Shown here: positions 31,176 to 38,823 of the stretch, one piece after another
How positions within the stretch are numbered: position 1 is the stretch's first letter
How the letters are laid out: each line of letters opens with the position of its first letter
Source: Streptomyces justiciae
GTDB lineage: Bacteria; Actinomycetota; Actinomycetes; Streptomycetales; Streptomycetaceae
Assembly (NCBI RefSeq): GCF_015163075.1
Contig: NZ_JADDXU010000011.1
Location: 186,001-250,000 of the forward strand
Direction of reading: 5' to 3'
Length of the DNA stretch: 64,000 nucleotides
Position numbers and translations under genes: made by a program
Notes under the pieces: generated by a model
Seen by the model: only the letters and a program-made list of their open reading frames with translations
Told to the model about the DNA's origin: nothing
Database searches by the model: none

Positions 31176-31886
31176 ATGTCCCGCACCATCCGCCGACTGA
31201 CCGTCGCGGCCGCCGCCGCGGCAACCGCCGTACTGTTCACCGCCGTTCCGGCCGCCGCCCATGTCGAGGTCGAGTCCGACGACGCGCAGGCCCTCGCCGA
31301 GAACGCCGAACTCGCCTTCACCGCCGAGTCGGAGTCCGCCACCGCCGGGATCACACAGATCCGGGTGGTCCTGCCCGAGAGCATCGCCCCGTCCGACGTG
31401 ACGTACGGGAAGGGGCCCGAGGGCTGGAAGTTCACCGCGACGGACGACGGCTACACCGTGAAGGGCGCGGCGCTGAAGGTCGGCGCCGACGCCGAGTACT
31501 CCGTCGTCGTACGGCAGTTGCCCGACGCGAAGGAGCTGGCGTTCAAGACGCTCCAGACGTACGGCGACGGCAAGGTCGACCGCTGGATCGAGCTGGACGA
31601 GTCCGGCGACGACGACGGACACGGGCACGGCGAGGGCAACCCGGCCCCGGTGCTGAAGCTGAAGGCGGCCGCGCCGGGGGCGACGCCGGTCAGCCCCTCC
31701 CCCAGTGCGTCCGCGACACCGACCAGCGAGGAACCCAGCACCTCGCCGACCCCGCAAGCCGCCGACACCGAGGAGAAGGACGACGACGGCGGTCTGTCCA
31801 CGGGGGTGTGGGTCGCGATCGCGGTGGTGCTCGTCGTGGCCGTGGCCCTGGTGGTCGTACGACGCCGGGGCGGCGTCCGGCAGTAG
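31176..31886 (+). CDS. YcnI/DUF1775 copper-binding-type protein
   Basis: A 236-residue exported protein. Signal peptide residues 1-28 end AAA before HVEVES, leaving His29 as the mature N-terminus, the copper-coordinating residue in YcnI proteins. The DUF1775 domain (VVLPESIAPSDVTYGKGPEG, then VVVRQLPDAKELAFKTLQTY) is followed by a His/Gly/Asp patch, a Ser/Pro/Thr linker and a C-terminal transmembrane helix (about 210-228) with a basic tail, so it is anchored outside the cell. It is likely co-transcribed with the His-rich membrane gene. Confidence 0.88.
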   Translation: MSRTIRRLTVAAAAAATAVLFTAVPAAAHVEVESDDAQALAENAELAFTAESESATAGITQIRVVLPESIAPSDVTYGKGPEGWKFTATDDGYTVKGAALKVGADAEYSVVVRQLPDAKELAFKTLQTYGDGKVDRWIELDESGDDDGHGHGEGNPAPVLKLKAAAPGATPVSPSPSASATPTSEEPSTSPTPQAADTEEKDDDGGLSTGVWVAIAVVLVVAVALVVVRRRGGVRQ

Positions 31887-32017
31887 GGCCACCGCGGCAC
31901 TCCCGACTCAAAAGCCCTCGCATCCCGGCGAGTTCGGGTTGCGGGGGCTGGTCATGGGCGCGGTTCGCCGGGACGATCCGGGGGACACCGTCGAACCGGC
32001 GCGGAGGAGTGCCCCCG

Positions 32018-32989
32018 ATGAAGGCCATCGTCCAGTACGCGTACGGCTCCACCGAGACTCTGCAACTGCGGGACGTCGAGCGTCCCGTGCCCCGCGACGA
32101 CGAAGTGCTGGTGGAGGTGCGTGCCGCGGGCGTCGACCCGAGCGTCTGGCATCTCATGACCGGGCGGCCCTACATCGCCCGGCTCAGCCCTGAACTCGGC
32201 CTGCGCCGTCCCGCTCACGTCGTGCGCGGCTGGGACGCGGCGGGGCTGGTGGCGGCGGTCGGGGAAAAGGTGACCGGGTTCAAGCCGGGGGACGAGGTGT
32301 TCGGGCAGTGCGACGGCTCCTTCGCCGAGTACGCCCGTGCCAAACCCGACCAGCTCGCCGCGATGCCCGACGGCCTGTCCTTCACGCAGGCCGCCGCCCT
32401 GCCCGTCTCCGGCGTGACCGCGCTCCAGGCCCTCGACATGGCCCTCCCACGGCCCGGCCAGAAGGTGCTCGTGATCGGCGCCTCGGGCGGCGTGGGGACG
32501 TACGCCGTGCAGCTGGCCGCCCATTACGGGGCCCAGGTCACCGGAGTGTGCGGGCCCGACGCGGCCGATCTGGTCCGGTCACTCGGGGCGGCCGACGTCA
32601 TCGACTACACCCGGGAGGACGTCACCGACCGTCCCGTCCGCCACGACCTCGTCGTCGACACCGCCGGGAACCGTTCCCTGACCCGGTTGCGCCGGGTCCT
32701 CGCGCCGCGGGGCACGGTCGTCTTCGTGGGCGGCGAGGAGGGCGGGCCCGTGCTGGGCGGCCTGGACCGCTGGGTGCGCGGTCTGGTCCTGTCGCCCTTC
32801 GTGGGCCAGCGCCTGCGTCCGGTGTTCGCCCGCACCCGGCAGCCGGACCTCCTCCGCCTCAAGGCCCTCGCGGAGACGGGCGCGATCGCCCCGGTGATCG
32901 ACCGCACCTATCCGCTGGACGAGGCCGTGGCCGCCGTACGCCATCTGGAGAACGGGCATCCGCGGGGCAAGCTCGTCGTCACCGTCTGA
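32018..32989 (+). CDS. Zinc-independent NAD(P)H quinone oxidoreductase family protein
   Basis: A 323-residue medium-chain reductase without the zinc-ligand cysteines. The N-terminal GroES-like fold has VRAAGVDPSVWHLMTG and GWDAAGLVAAVGEKVTGFKP. The cofactor region is VLVIGASGGVGTYAVQLAAH and suggests NADPH. ATG 32018 follows GGAGGAG by 8 bases. It converges on the MarR gene 5 bases away. Many such genes are induced by electrophiles, and the neighbouring MarR protein could sense them, though it is oriented towards the EamA gene. Confidence 0.87.
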   Translation: MKAIVQYAYGSTETLQLRDVERPVPRDDEVLVEVRAAGVDPSVWHLMTGRPYIARLSPELGLRRPAHVVRGWDAAGLVAAVGEKVTGFKPGDEVFGQCDGSFAEYARAKPDQLAAMPDGLSFTQAAALPVSGVTALQALDMALPRPGQKVLVIGASGGVGTYAVQLAAHYGAQVTGVCGPDAADLVRSLGAADVIDYTREDVTDRPVRHDLVVDTAGNRSLTRLRRVLAPRGTVVFVGGEEGGPVLGGLDRWVRGLVLSPFVGQRLRPVFARTRQPDLLRLKALAETGAIAPVIDRTYPLDEAVAAVRHLENGHPRGKLVVTV

Positions 32990-32994
32990 GCGCG

Positions 32995-33516
32995 TCAGCC
33001 CTCGCTCGGGGGTTCCAGGCGGGCGAGCCAGGTGGTGAGCAGCTCTTCGAGGGTCTCGGCCTCGGCGGGGGTCAGCAGGTCCAGCAGCCGGCGTTCGTTG
33101 TGCATGTGGTCGGTGAAGGCCCGGTCGATCAGTTCGCGGCCGGGCCGGGTGAGGGCGACGATCCGGCCGCGCTGGTCGTCGGCGGAGCGGCGGCGGGTGA
33201 CGAGTCCGGCCCGCTCAAGACGGTCGATGCGCTTCGTCATCGCGCCGGTGGTCACCATGGTGTGCGCGGCGAGCTCGCCGGGTGCCCGCTCATAGGGCTC
33301 ACCGGCGCGGCGCAGGGCGCACAGCACGTCGAACTCCCCCTCGCCGAGGCCGTGACGGCCGTAGACGAGCACGAGTTCCTCGGTGAGCCGGCCGGCGAGG
33401 CGGTGCAGCCTGCCGATCACTCCCTGCGGGCCGACGTCGAGGTCGGGTCGCTCGCGGCGCCAGTCGGCCTGGATACGGGCCACACGGTCCGGCGTTCGCC
33501 GGTCTTCCACGGACAT
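32995..33516 (-). CDS. MarR-family transcriptional regulator
   Basis: A 173-residue winged-helix regulator. PGELAAHTMVTTGAMTKRID and LERAGLVTRRRSADDQRGRI form the recognition helix and wing (the D-x-R-G-R block). The flanking helices (LTEELVLVYGRHGL at the front, LTPAEAETLEELLTTWLARL at the end) build the dimer. ATG 33516 is used; ATG 33525 is in frame. It is divergent from an EamA transporter, and two palindromes lie between the genes, one covering the transporter start. Ligand unknown, probably the exported compound. Confidence 0.9.
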   Translation of the reverse strand: MSVEDRRTPDRVARIQADWRRERPDLDVGPQGVIGRLHRLAGRLTEELVLVYGRHGLGEGEFDVLCALRRAGEPYERAPGELAAHTMVTTGAMTKRIDRLERAGLVTRRRSADDQRGRIVALTRPGRELIDRAFTDHMHNERRLLDLLTPAEAETLEELLTTWLARLEPPSEG

Positions 33517-33530
33517 GCACCCCATATTAG

Positions 33531-33564
33531 CTTCCCGGGAAGTTATATTGGCTTCCATGGAAGC
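33531..33564. promoter_or_regulatory. Two MarR-type operators, one spanning the EamA start codon
   Basis: CTTCCCGGGAAG (33531-33542) and GCTTCCATGGAAGC (33551-33564) are perfect palindromes with arms CTTCC/GGAAG and centres 21 bp apart, two helical turns. The ATG of the transporter gene is the centre of the second palindrome. Binding would block both divergent promoters. Confidence 0.75.
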
Positions 33565-34447
33565 AAATACCCGATGGGTGGCGCTGACGGCGGTGGCACC
33601 GGTGGCCTGGGGCACCAACTACTACGTCACCCACGAGTTCCTGCCGACGGACCGCCCCTTGTACGGGGCGGCGCTGCGGGCGCTGCCGGCCGGTCTGGTG
33701 CTGCTCGCCCTCGCCCGGCGGCGGCCGCACGGGGTGTGGTGGTGGCGGTCGGCGGTGCTCGGGCTGCTCAACGTGAGCGTCTTCTTCGTCCTCGTCTACG
33801 CCGCCTCGCAACTGCTTCCGACGAGCGTGGCCTCGACCGTCATGGCGGTCTCCCCGCTGACGATGATGCTCATCGCCTGGTCCCTGGTCGCCGAGCGGCC
33901 CGGCGCCGCGCATCTCACCGGCGCCGCGATCGGGCTCGCCGGGGTCTGTCTGATGCTGTTCACCGGGGCGGAGGGGGTGAGCGTGCCGGGGGTGCTGGCC
34001 TCGGGCGGGGCCATGCTGGTGTCGGCGTTCGGCCACATCCTGACCAAGCGGTGGAACGCCGGCGGCGCGGTGCTCGCCTCGACCGCCTGGCAGCTCACCG
34101 CCGGGGCGCTGTTCCTGCTGCCGGTCGCGGCGGCCGTGGAGGGCCCGCCGCCCGCCCTGTCCGCACCGGCGCTCCTCGCGTTCGCCTATGTCTCCGTCGT
34201 CGCCACGGCACTGGCCTTCACGGTGTGGTTCGCCGGACTGCGACACCTGCCGTCAGGGACGGTCGGCCTCGTTGGGCTGCTCAATCCCGTGACCGGCGTC
34301 CTGCTCGGCACGGTGGTGGCGGGCGAGGCGCTGACCGTACGGCAGCTGGGCGGGCTGGGGCTGGTGCTGCTCGGGGTCGCGCTCGGCCGCCCGGGACGCG
34401 CGAAACCGGTGCCCCGGGCCGTGCCCGCCGCCTGCAACGCCCCTTGA
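33557..34447 (+). CDS. EamA/DMT-family transporter
   Basis: A 296-residue protein with about ten hydrophobic segments arranged as two EamA repeats. VALTAVAPVAWGTNYYVTHE starts the first, and LLPTSVASTVMAVSPLTMML contains the conserved central Pro. The second repeat ends in GTVGLVGLLNPVTGVLLGTV. Members export amino acids or drugs. ATG 33557 lies in the operator and has no ribosome site at normal distance, so translation is probably leaderless; GTG 33578 is an alternative. Paired with and likely repressed by the MarR protein. Confidence 0.87.
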   Translation: MEANTRWVALTAVAPVAWGTNYYVTHEFLPTDRPLYGAALRALPAGLVLLALARRRPHGVWWWRSAVLGLLNVSVFFVLVYAASQLLPTSVASTVMAVSPLTMMLIAWSLVAERPGAAHLTGAAIGLAGVCLMLFTGAEGVSVPGVLASGGAMLVSAFGHILTKRWNAGGAVLASTAWQLTAGALFLLPVAAAVEGPPPALSAPALLAFAYVSVVATALAFTVWFAGLRHLPSGTVGLVGLLNPVTGVLLGTVVAGEALTVRQLGGLGLVLLGVALGRPGRAKPVPRAVPAACNAP

Positions 34448-34466
34448 GACAGGGCAAGGTGGAGGG

Positions 34467-35279
34467 GTGAGCGAACGGCACTTCGACATTTGGGCCGCCG
34501 GCGACGCCTACGAGCGGTACATGGGCCGGTGGAGCCGACGCGTGGCCGACGAGTTCGTCCGGTGGCTGGGCTGTCCGCCCGAGGCCCGGTGGCTGGACAT
34601 CGGCTGCGGTTCGGGGGCGCTGACCTCGACGGTGGCCGTACGGTGCCGACCCCGGGCGCTGCTGGGCGTGGAACGGTCCGCCGGGTTCGCCGCGACGGCA
34701 CGCGCCGCCGCTCCCCCGCCCGCCCGTGTCGCCGTGGCGGACGCCCAGGCGCTGCCGGTGCGGGACGCGGTCTTCGACGCGGCGGTCAGCGGGCTGGTGC
34801 TCAACTTCCTTCCCGATCCCGGCGTCGCACTCGCGGAGGCGGTGCGGGTGGTGCGGCCGGGCGGTGTCGTGGCCGCCTATGTGTGGGACTACGGCGAGGA
34901 CATGGGGTTCCTGCGCCACTTCTGGGCCGCCGCGACCACGGTCGACCCATCGGCCGCGGCCCACGACGAGGGCCGCCGCTTCCCGCTCTGCCGACCGTCC
35001 GCGCTGCAACTCCTTTGGGCCGGGGCAGGGCTGACCGAGGTGACGGTCGTACCGGTCGAGATCCCGACCGTGTTCGCGGACTTCGACGACCTGTGGACGC
35101 CGTTCCTGTCCGGCCAGGGCCCGGCACCCGGGTACGTGGCCGCCCTCGCCCCCGACCTCCGGGAGCGGCTGCGACGGACGCTGCGCGAGCGGGTGCCGAC
35201 AGGGGCGGACGGGACGATCGAACTGACGGCTCGTGCCTGGGCCGTGCGCGGGCGCAAGCCAGGAGCTAGCGAAGCGTGA
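34467..35279 (+). CDS. Class I SAM-dependent methyltransferase
   Basis: A 270-residue methyltransferase. Motif I WLDIGCGSGALT lies at 42-53, motif II around LLGVERSAGF, and post-motif blocks are ADAQALPVRDAVFDAAVSGL and VVRPGGVVAAYVWDY. The N-terminus FDIWAAGDAYERYMGRWSR is typical of a common Streptomyces Methyltransf_11-type family. Substrate unknown. It begins 20 bases after the EamA gene and may be co-transcribed. It overlaps the convergent barstar-domain gene by 14 bases. Confidence 0.87.
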   Translation: MSERHFDIWAAGDAYERYMGRWSRRVADEFVRWLGCPPEARWLDIGCGSGALTSTVAVRCRPRALLGVERSAGFAATARAAAPPPARVAVADAQALPVRDAVFDAAVSGLVLNFLPDPGVALAEAVRVVRPGGVVAAYVWDYGEDMGFLRHFWAAATTVDPSAAAHDEGRRFPLCRPSALQLLWAGAGLTEVTVVPVEIPTVFADFDDLWTPFLSGQGPAPGYVAALAPDLRERLRRTLRERVPTGADGTIELTARAWAVRGRKPGASEA

Positions 35280-36462
35280 CCGTGGCGCCGTACGTCTCGA
35301 GGAGGTGCACCATCTCCTCGAAGTAGGTCAGCTCCGACGCGGGATCGGGGAAGTCGTCCGCGAACGCCTCCCGCGCCACCTGGGAGTCGTGCCAGACCAG
35401 CGTGAAGGGCGGGGCGATGCCGAGGCCGCCGCCCAGGCAGTCCTTGAAGCCGTCCCACTCCCGCCCGAAGAAACTGCCGGGCCCGACCAGCGCCTCGGCC
35501 AGCGCGCAGTACAGGCCGGGCCGGTCGGTGACGAACCTGCCGTCGAGATGGTGGACGCCACCGGAGCGGTCCGGTCCCTGTGCGTTCCTGTCGGGGGTCG
35601 TCAGGTCGAGCCACGCCTGTCTGCCCTCGGTGCCGTACGGCGCCCAGAGGTTGCGGGTGGCCGGGAAGCCTCGGTACCAGGCATCCCAGACCGGACGAGC
35701 CGCCGTCGAGGGCCGGTCGGGGCCGCCGTCGGTGAGCTTGATGTCGAAGAGGTCGGCGCCGAGGACGGACGGGCGTGCCGTCTCGATGCGCAGATACACG
35801 GGGAGCCGGTACATCTCCTGGCCGTTCCGGTCGAGCGCCCGCAGCTCCACCCGGTCCTGGTCGTACTTGCGGCGGCGGCGCAGCACCGTGAGCAGCGGCT
35901 CGGCGGGCTCGCAGCCGATGAGGTGCAGCGGCACGGCGGGGTGGCCGTAGCGCGGCACGAACAGGCCGTCGATCTTCTGGCACCATCCCGCGGACGGCAG
36001 ATCGTTGCTGGTGGCCGCCAACATCTTGAACCGCGGCTCGGCCGGCAGGGTGTGTCGCCAGTGCCGTTCCTCCTCGACCCCGGCGCCCACGACGACGTCG
36101 ACCAGGCCCGGGTCGCCGGCGTTCGGCTGGTGGGCCAGCACGACGGTGTCGACGAGGGACCACCACTGCAGCGGCTGTTCCTCGTCCCAGACCTCGACGC
36201 ACACCTCCCCCAGCAGCGCGGTCGCCTCGCCGTCCGGCGCCAGCGCGTCCCGCAACGGGCCTTCCGGGGTACAGCCGCGCAGGGTCAGGACCTCGCGCCG
36301 GGGCGGCAGCTTGTCGACGAAGAGCCCCTCGACACCGGCGCACCGCCCCCAGTACTCCTCGTCGCCGTCGTAGTCCACCTGCACCAGCAGGTACCGCACC
36401 GGGAAAGCCCGCTCCCAGACCGCGTGTTCCACGCCGCCGCCCACCCCTGTCCCGTCGTCCAC
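35266..36462 (-). CDS. Multidomain protein with C-terminal barstar-like domain
   Basis: A 398-residue soluble protein. Residues about 305-398 resemble barstar: HHLDGRFVTDRPGLYCALAE, SFFGREWDGFKDCLGGG, then FTLVWHDS and a final helix. This carries the W-D-G/A-x-x-D-C/L pattern that contacts ribonuclease. The front 300 residues have two similar beta-rich stretches (RYLLVQVDYDGDEEYWGRC and FKMLAATSNDLPSAGW) that I do not recognise. It may be an immunity protein against an RNase toxin, but no toxin gene is adjacent. Single-gene unit. Confidence 0.75.
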   Translation of the reverse strand: MDDGTGVGGGVEHAVWERAFPVRYLLVQVDYDGDEEYWGRCAGVEGLFVDKLPPRREVLTLRGCTPEGPLRDALAPDGEATALLGEVCVEVWDEEQPLQWWSLVDTVVLAHQPNAGDPGLVDVVVGAGVEEERHWRHTLPAEPRFKMLAATSNDLPSAGWCQKIDGLFVPRYGHPAVPLHLIGCEPAEPLLTVLRRRRKYDQDRVELRALDRNGQEMYRLPVYLRIETARPSVLGADLFDIKLTDGGPDRPSTAARPVWDAWYRGFPATRNLWAPYGTEGRQAWLDLTTPDRNAQGPDRSGGVHHLDGRFVTDRPGLYCALAEALVGPGSFFGREWDGFKDCLGGGLGIAPPFTLVWHDSQVAREAFADDFPDPASELTYFEEMVHLLETYGATVTLR

Positions 36463-36507
36463 AACGGCACACAGTAGGTCGGCGGCGACGCGCTGAGCAC
36501 GGGGTTT

Positions 36508-37680
36508 TTACGCGTGCGGGCCGCGCACCAGGGCGCAGACGAAGTTCTCCTCGATCTTGCGCATGCGCTCCACCTGGTCGGCGTCCATGGCCTTGTTGAT
36601 CTGTGTGGTGACGGAGAACGTCACCGAGCGGCGCCCGTCCGGGGTGGCCGCGACGAACTGCGTGTAGCCGAGGGTGTTGCCGGTGTGGCCGAACACGGCA
36701 CCGCACCGGGTGTCGTACCGGAACAGCGCCAGCCCCGCCCGGTTGTGTCCAGGCCCCGCGGGCTCGGAGGAGCCCTCGACCCACCGACGCTGCGCGTGGA
36801 TCTCACGCCCGCCGAAGAGCGCGCCGCCGACGTAGCCGCGGACGAAGCGGGTCATGTCCGCCGGCGTGGAGACGATGCCTCCGGAGGCCCACACCCCGGA
36901 CATGCCCAGCACCTCGCTGACGTCCTCCGGCGCGGCCCCCGGCTCGACGGCGTAGCCGTGCATGTACGGCTTCGGCATGCGGTAACCCTGCGGAAGGCTG
37001 GTGCGGTGGAGGCCGAGGGGCGTGTAGACGAGTTCGCGCAGGAGGCGTTCGTACGGTGTTCCGGTCGCGGCCTCCGCCATCAGCGCGACGGCGATGTTGT
37101 CGGAGTTGGAGTACTGGTAGCGGCTGCCCGGCGTGAAGCGGAGCGGCTCGTCGGCGACGTAGTCGAGCAGGCGGCGGGAGTCGAAGTGGTGCCGTGGGTC
37201 GGCGCGGATCTCGTCCCGGAACGCGGTGCTCTCCGAGAAGTCCGGCAGCCCGCTGGTGTGCTGGAGCAGTTGGCGCAGTGTCACCGCGCCCCACGCCTTC
37301 GGCAGTTGGGGCAGCCGCTCGCGCAGGCTGTCGTCGAGGTCCAGGGCGCCGCGGTCCACCAGCGCCAGGGCGACGGCACCGCTGAAGGCCTTGGCCGTGC
37401 TGGCGATGCGCATGTGGTCGTCCGGGTGGGGCGGGCGGCCGGTGCGGACGTCGGCGGTGCCCGCGGTGAGGACGCGGGTCTTCCTGCCGTAGTCCAGGAC
37501 GGCGATGACGGCGGGTGGGCCGCCCTCGCTGCGGACGAACCGGTCGATCTGCTCCTGGAGTCGGTGGTCGTCGCCGCGCTTCGGTGTCGCGGACGCGGGG
37601 CTGGAAGCGGTGACCGGGGTCAGTACGGCCACGCAGAGGGCGGCCACGGAGGCGGCACGCAGGCTGGAACGCAGAGGCAT
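36508..37680 (-). CDS. Secreted serine hydrolase, class C beta-lactamase/D-Ala-D-Ala carboxypeptidase type
   Basis: A 390-residue exported enzyme. Signal peptide residues 1-31 end ASA. Catalytic motifs: SxxK at 94-97 (STAK), YSN at 190-192 and HTG in VFGHTGNTLG. These define class C beta-lactamase-fold hydrolases, which include carboxypeptidases and esterases. ATG 37680 follows GGGAG; an upstream in-frame start at 37728 would cross a strong hairpin. The hairpin just before the ribosome site may influence translation. No regulator is adjacent. Peptidoglycan or peptide substrates are likely, but not shown. Confidence 0.87.
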   Translation of the reverse strand: MPLRSSLRAASVAALCVAVLTPVTASSPASATPKRGDDHRLQEQIDRFVRSEGGPPAVIAVLDYGRKTRVLTAGTADVRTGRPPHPDDHMRIASTAKAFSGAVALALVDRGALDLDDSLRERLPQLPKAWGAVTLRQLLQHTSGLPDFSESTAFRDEIRADPRHHFDSRRLLDYVADEPLRFTPGSRYQYSNSDNIAVALMAEAATGTPYERLLRELVYTPLGLHRTSLPQGYRMPKPYMHGYAVEPGAAPEDVSEVLGMSGVWASGGIVSTPADMTRFVRGYVGGALFGGREIHAQRRWVEGSSEPAGPGHNRAGLALFRYDTRCGAVFGHTGNTLGYTQFVAATPDGRRSVTFSVTTQINKAMDADQVERMRKIEENFVCALVRGPHA

Positions 37681-37689
37681 CGAGGGCTC

Positions 37690-37734
37690 CCGGGGGGGGT
37701 GGGCTGGACTGCGGTCCAGCCTCTCCACCCCCGG
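37690..37734 (-). promoter_or_regulatory. Leader hairpin upstream of the serine hydrolase
   Basis: GGCTGGAC (37702-37709) and GTCCAGCC (37714-37721) form a perfect 8-bp stem with a 4-base loop. Outer G- and C-runs (CCGGGGGGGGTGG and CCACCCCCGG) extend it with an internal bulge. It ends within about 10 bases of the start codon region, so it would sit in the mRNA directly before the ribosome site. It could equally be an operator. Confidence 0.5.
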
Positions 37735-37778
37735 CCGTCACCTGCTTCTTCTGCTGCTGCATCCGGCCCAGTCGGGGT

Positions 37779-38708
37779 TCACTGCGCCCAGTGCGGCGTC
37801 CAGACCTGCCGGGTGCCGTGCCCCTGCCGGGCGGAGTCGAGGTGGGCGCGCAGCGCGGTGAGGGCCGGGTGGGGGTTGTCGGCGCGCCAGATCAGGGAGT
37901 GCGGGTAGACCGGCATCGGGTCGTGCAGGGCGATGCGTCGCAGGTCGTGGTCGGCGGGCCAGCCGAGGCGGGTCTGCGCGCCGACCAGGGTGGCCAGGGA
38001 GGGCGAGTCGGCGATGGTGTCCAGGAGCGGATCGGTGCCGAAGTCGGGTCCGGTGGCCTCGATGGTGAGGCCGAACGCGGCGGCGAAGTCGTCGTAGTAG
38101 GCCGCCCACTCGGTGCCGTCGACGAGGCCGGGCATCCAGATCCGGTGACCGACAAGCCGGTCCGGGGTGACCGCCCGGGCCGCGGCGAGGGCGTGCCGCG
38201 GGCCGGTCAGGAGTTGCACAGGCTCGTCGTGGACTCGGGCGGTGGCGATGCCGTCGGGGAGCCTGCGGGCGGGGACGGTGACGGCACGGAAGGACGCGTC
38301 GATCGTGCCGGAGCGGACCGCGGCGAACGCCTCCTTGGCGTCGAAGAGGGTCACCACGTCCAGCTCGATGTCCGGATGGGCGCGATGGAAGCCGCGCAGG
38401 ACGTCCGCCGGGGCCAGCCGGCGGCCGATGACGTCCACGCGCAGCGCCCGGCGGCCGGGCCGCACGGAGGCCACGGCCCGCTCCTCGGCGTCGAGGAGGG
38501 CCCGGGCGTGCGGCAGGAACGCCTGGCCGTCGATGGTGAGCCGCACTCCCCTGGCCGTGCGGGTGAACAGCCGTACGGCCAGGTCCTTCTCGAGCGCGGC
38601 GACGCGTTTGGAGACCGCCTGCTGGGTGATCGACAGGGTCGCGGCGGCGTCCTGGAAGCGTCCCGTGTCCGCGGCCGTCACGAACGTGCGCACACCTTCG
38701 AGGTCCAT
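37779..38708 (-). CDS. LysR-family transcriptional regulator
   Basis: A 309-residue LysR protein. The HTH is at about 5-60 (FVTAADTGRFQDAAATLSIT, QQAVSKRVAALEKDLAVRLF, TRTARGVRLT). The effector-binding domain follows, with LRVDVIGRRLAPADVLRGFH. It is divergent from an MFS gene, and a 17-base dyad with CACAAC arms lies 18 bases before its start. It probably controls that exporter. ATG 38708 is chosen because MDLEGVRTF is the standard LysR opening. Confidence 0.9.
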   Translation of the reverse strand: MDLEGVRTFVTAADTGRFQDAAATLSITQQAVSKRVAALEKDLAVRLFTRTARGVRLTIDGQAFLPHARALLDAEERAVASVRPGRRALRVDVIGRRLAPADVLRGFHRAHPDIELDVVTLFDAKEAFAAVRSGTIDASFRAVTVPARRLPDGIATARVHDEPVQLLTGPRHALAAARAVTPDRLVGHRIWMPGLVDGTEWAAYYDDFAAAFGLTIEATGPDFGTDPLLDTIADSPSLATLVGAQTRLGWPADHDLRRIALHDPMPVYPHSLIWRADNPHPALTALRAHLDSARQGHGTRQVWTPHWAQ

Positions 38709-38725
38709 GGCCGCCATCGTAGAGC

Positions 38726-38742
38726 CACAACTTTTGGTTGTG
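38726..38742. promoter_or_regulatory. LysR-type dyad between lysR and MFS gene
   Basis: CACAAC and GTTGTG flank a 5-base TTTTG centre. It is an AT-rich perfect dyad, the only one in the 115-base divergent region, and lies close to the regulator start as autoregulatory LysR sites do. Confidence 0.6.
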
Positions 38743-38823
38743 TCGGGGCCGCGTGGCGGTTGTTTGATCCGGGCGGGCCCGGCCGGGTTGGATGTGCGGG
38801 TCGGCGAGAGGCGGGTGCGGTTC

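Noticed and set aside
30611..32989. A 792-codon forward frame ending with the quinone reductase
   Set aside because: Only the part from 32018 has protein-like sequence. The upstream part is out of frame with, and overlaps, the His-rich membrane and YcnI genes.
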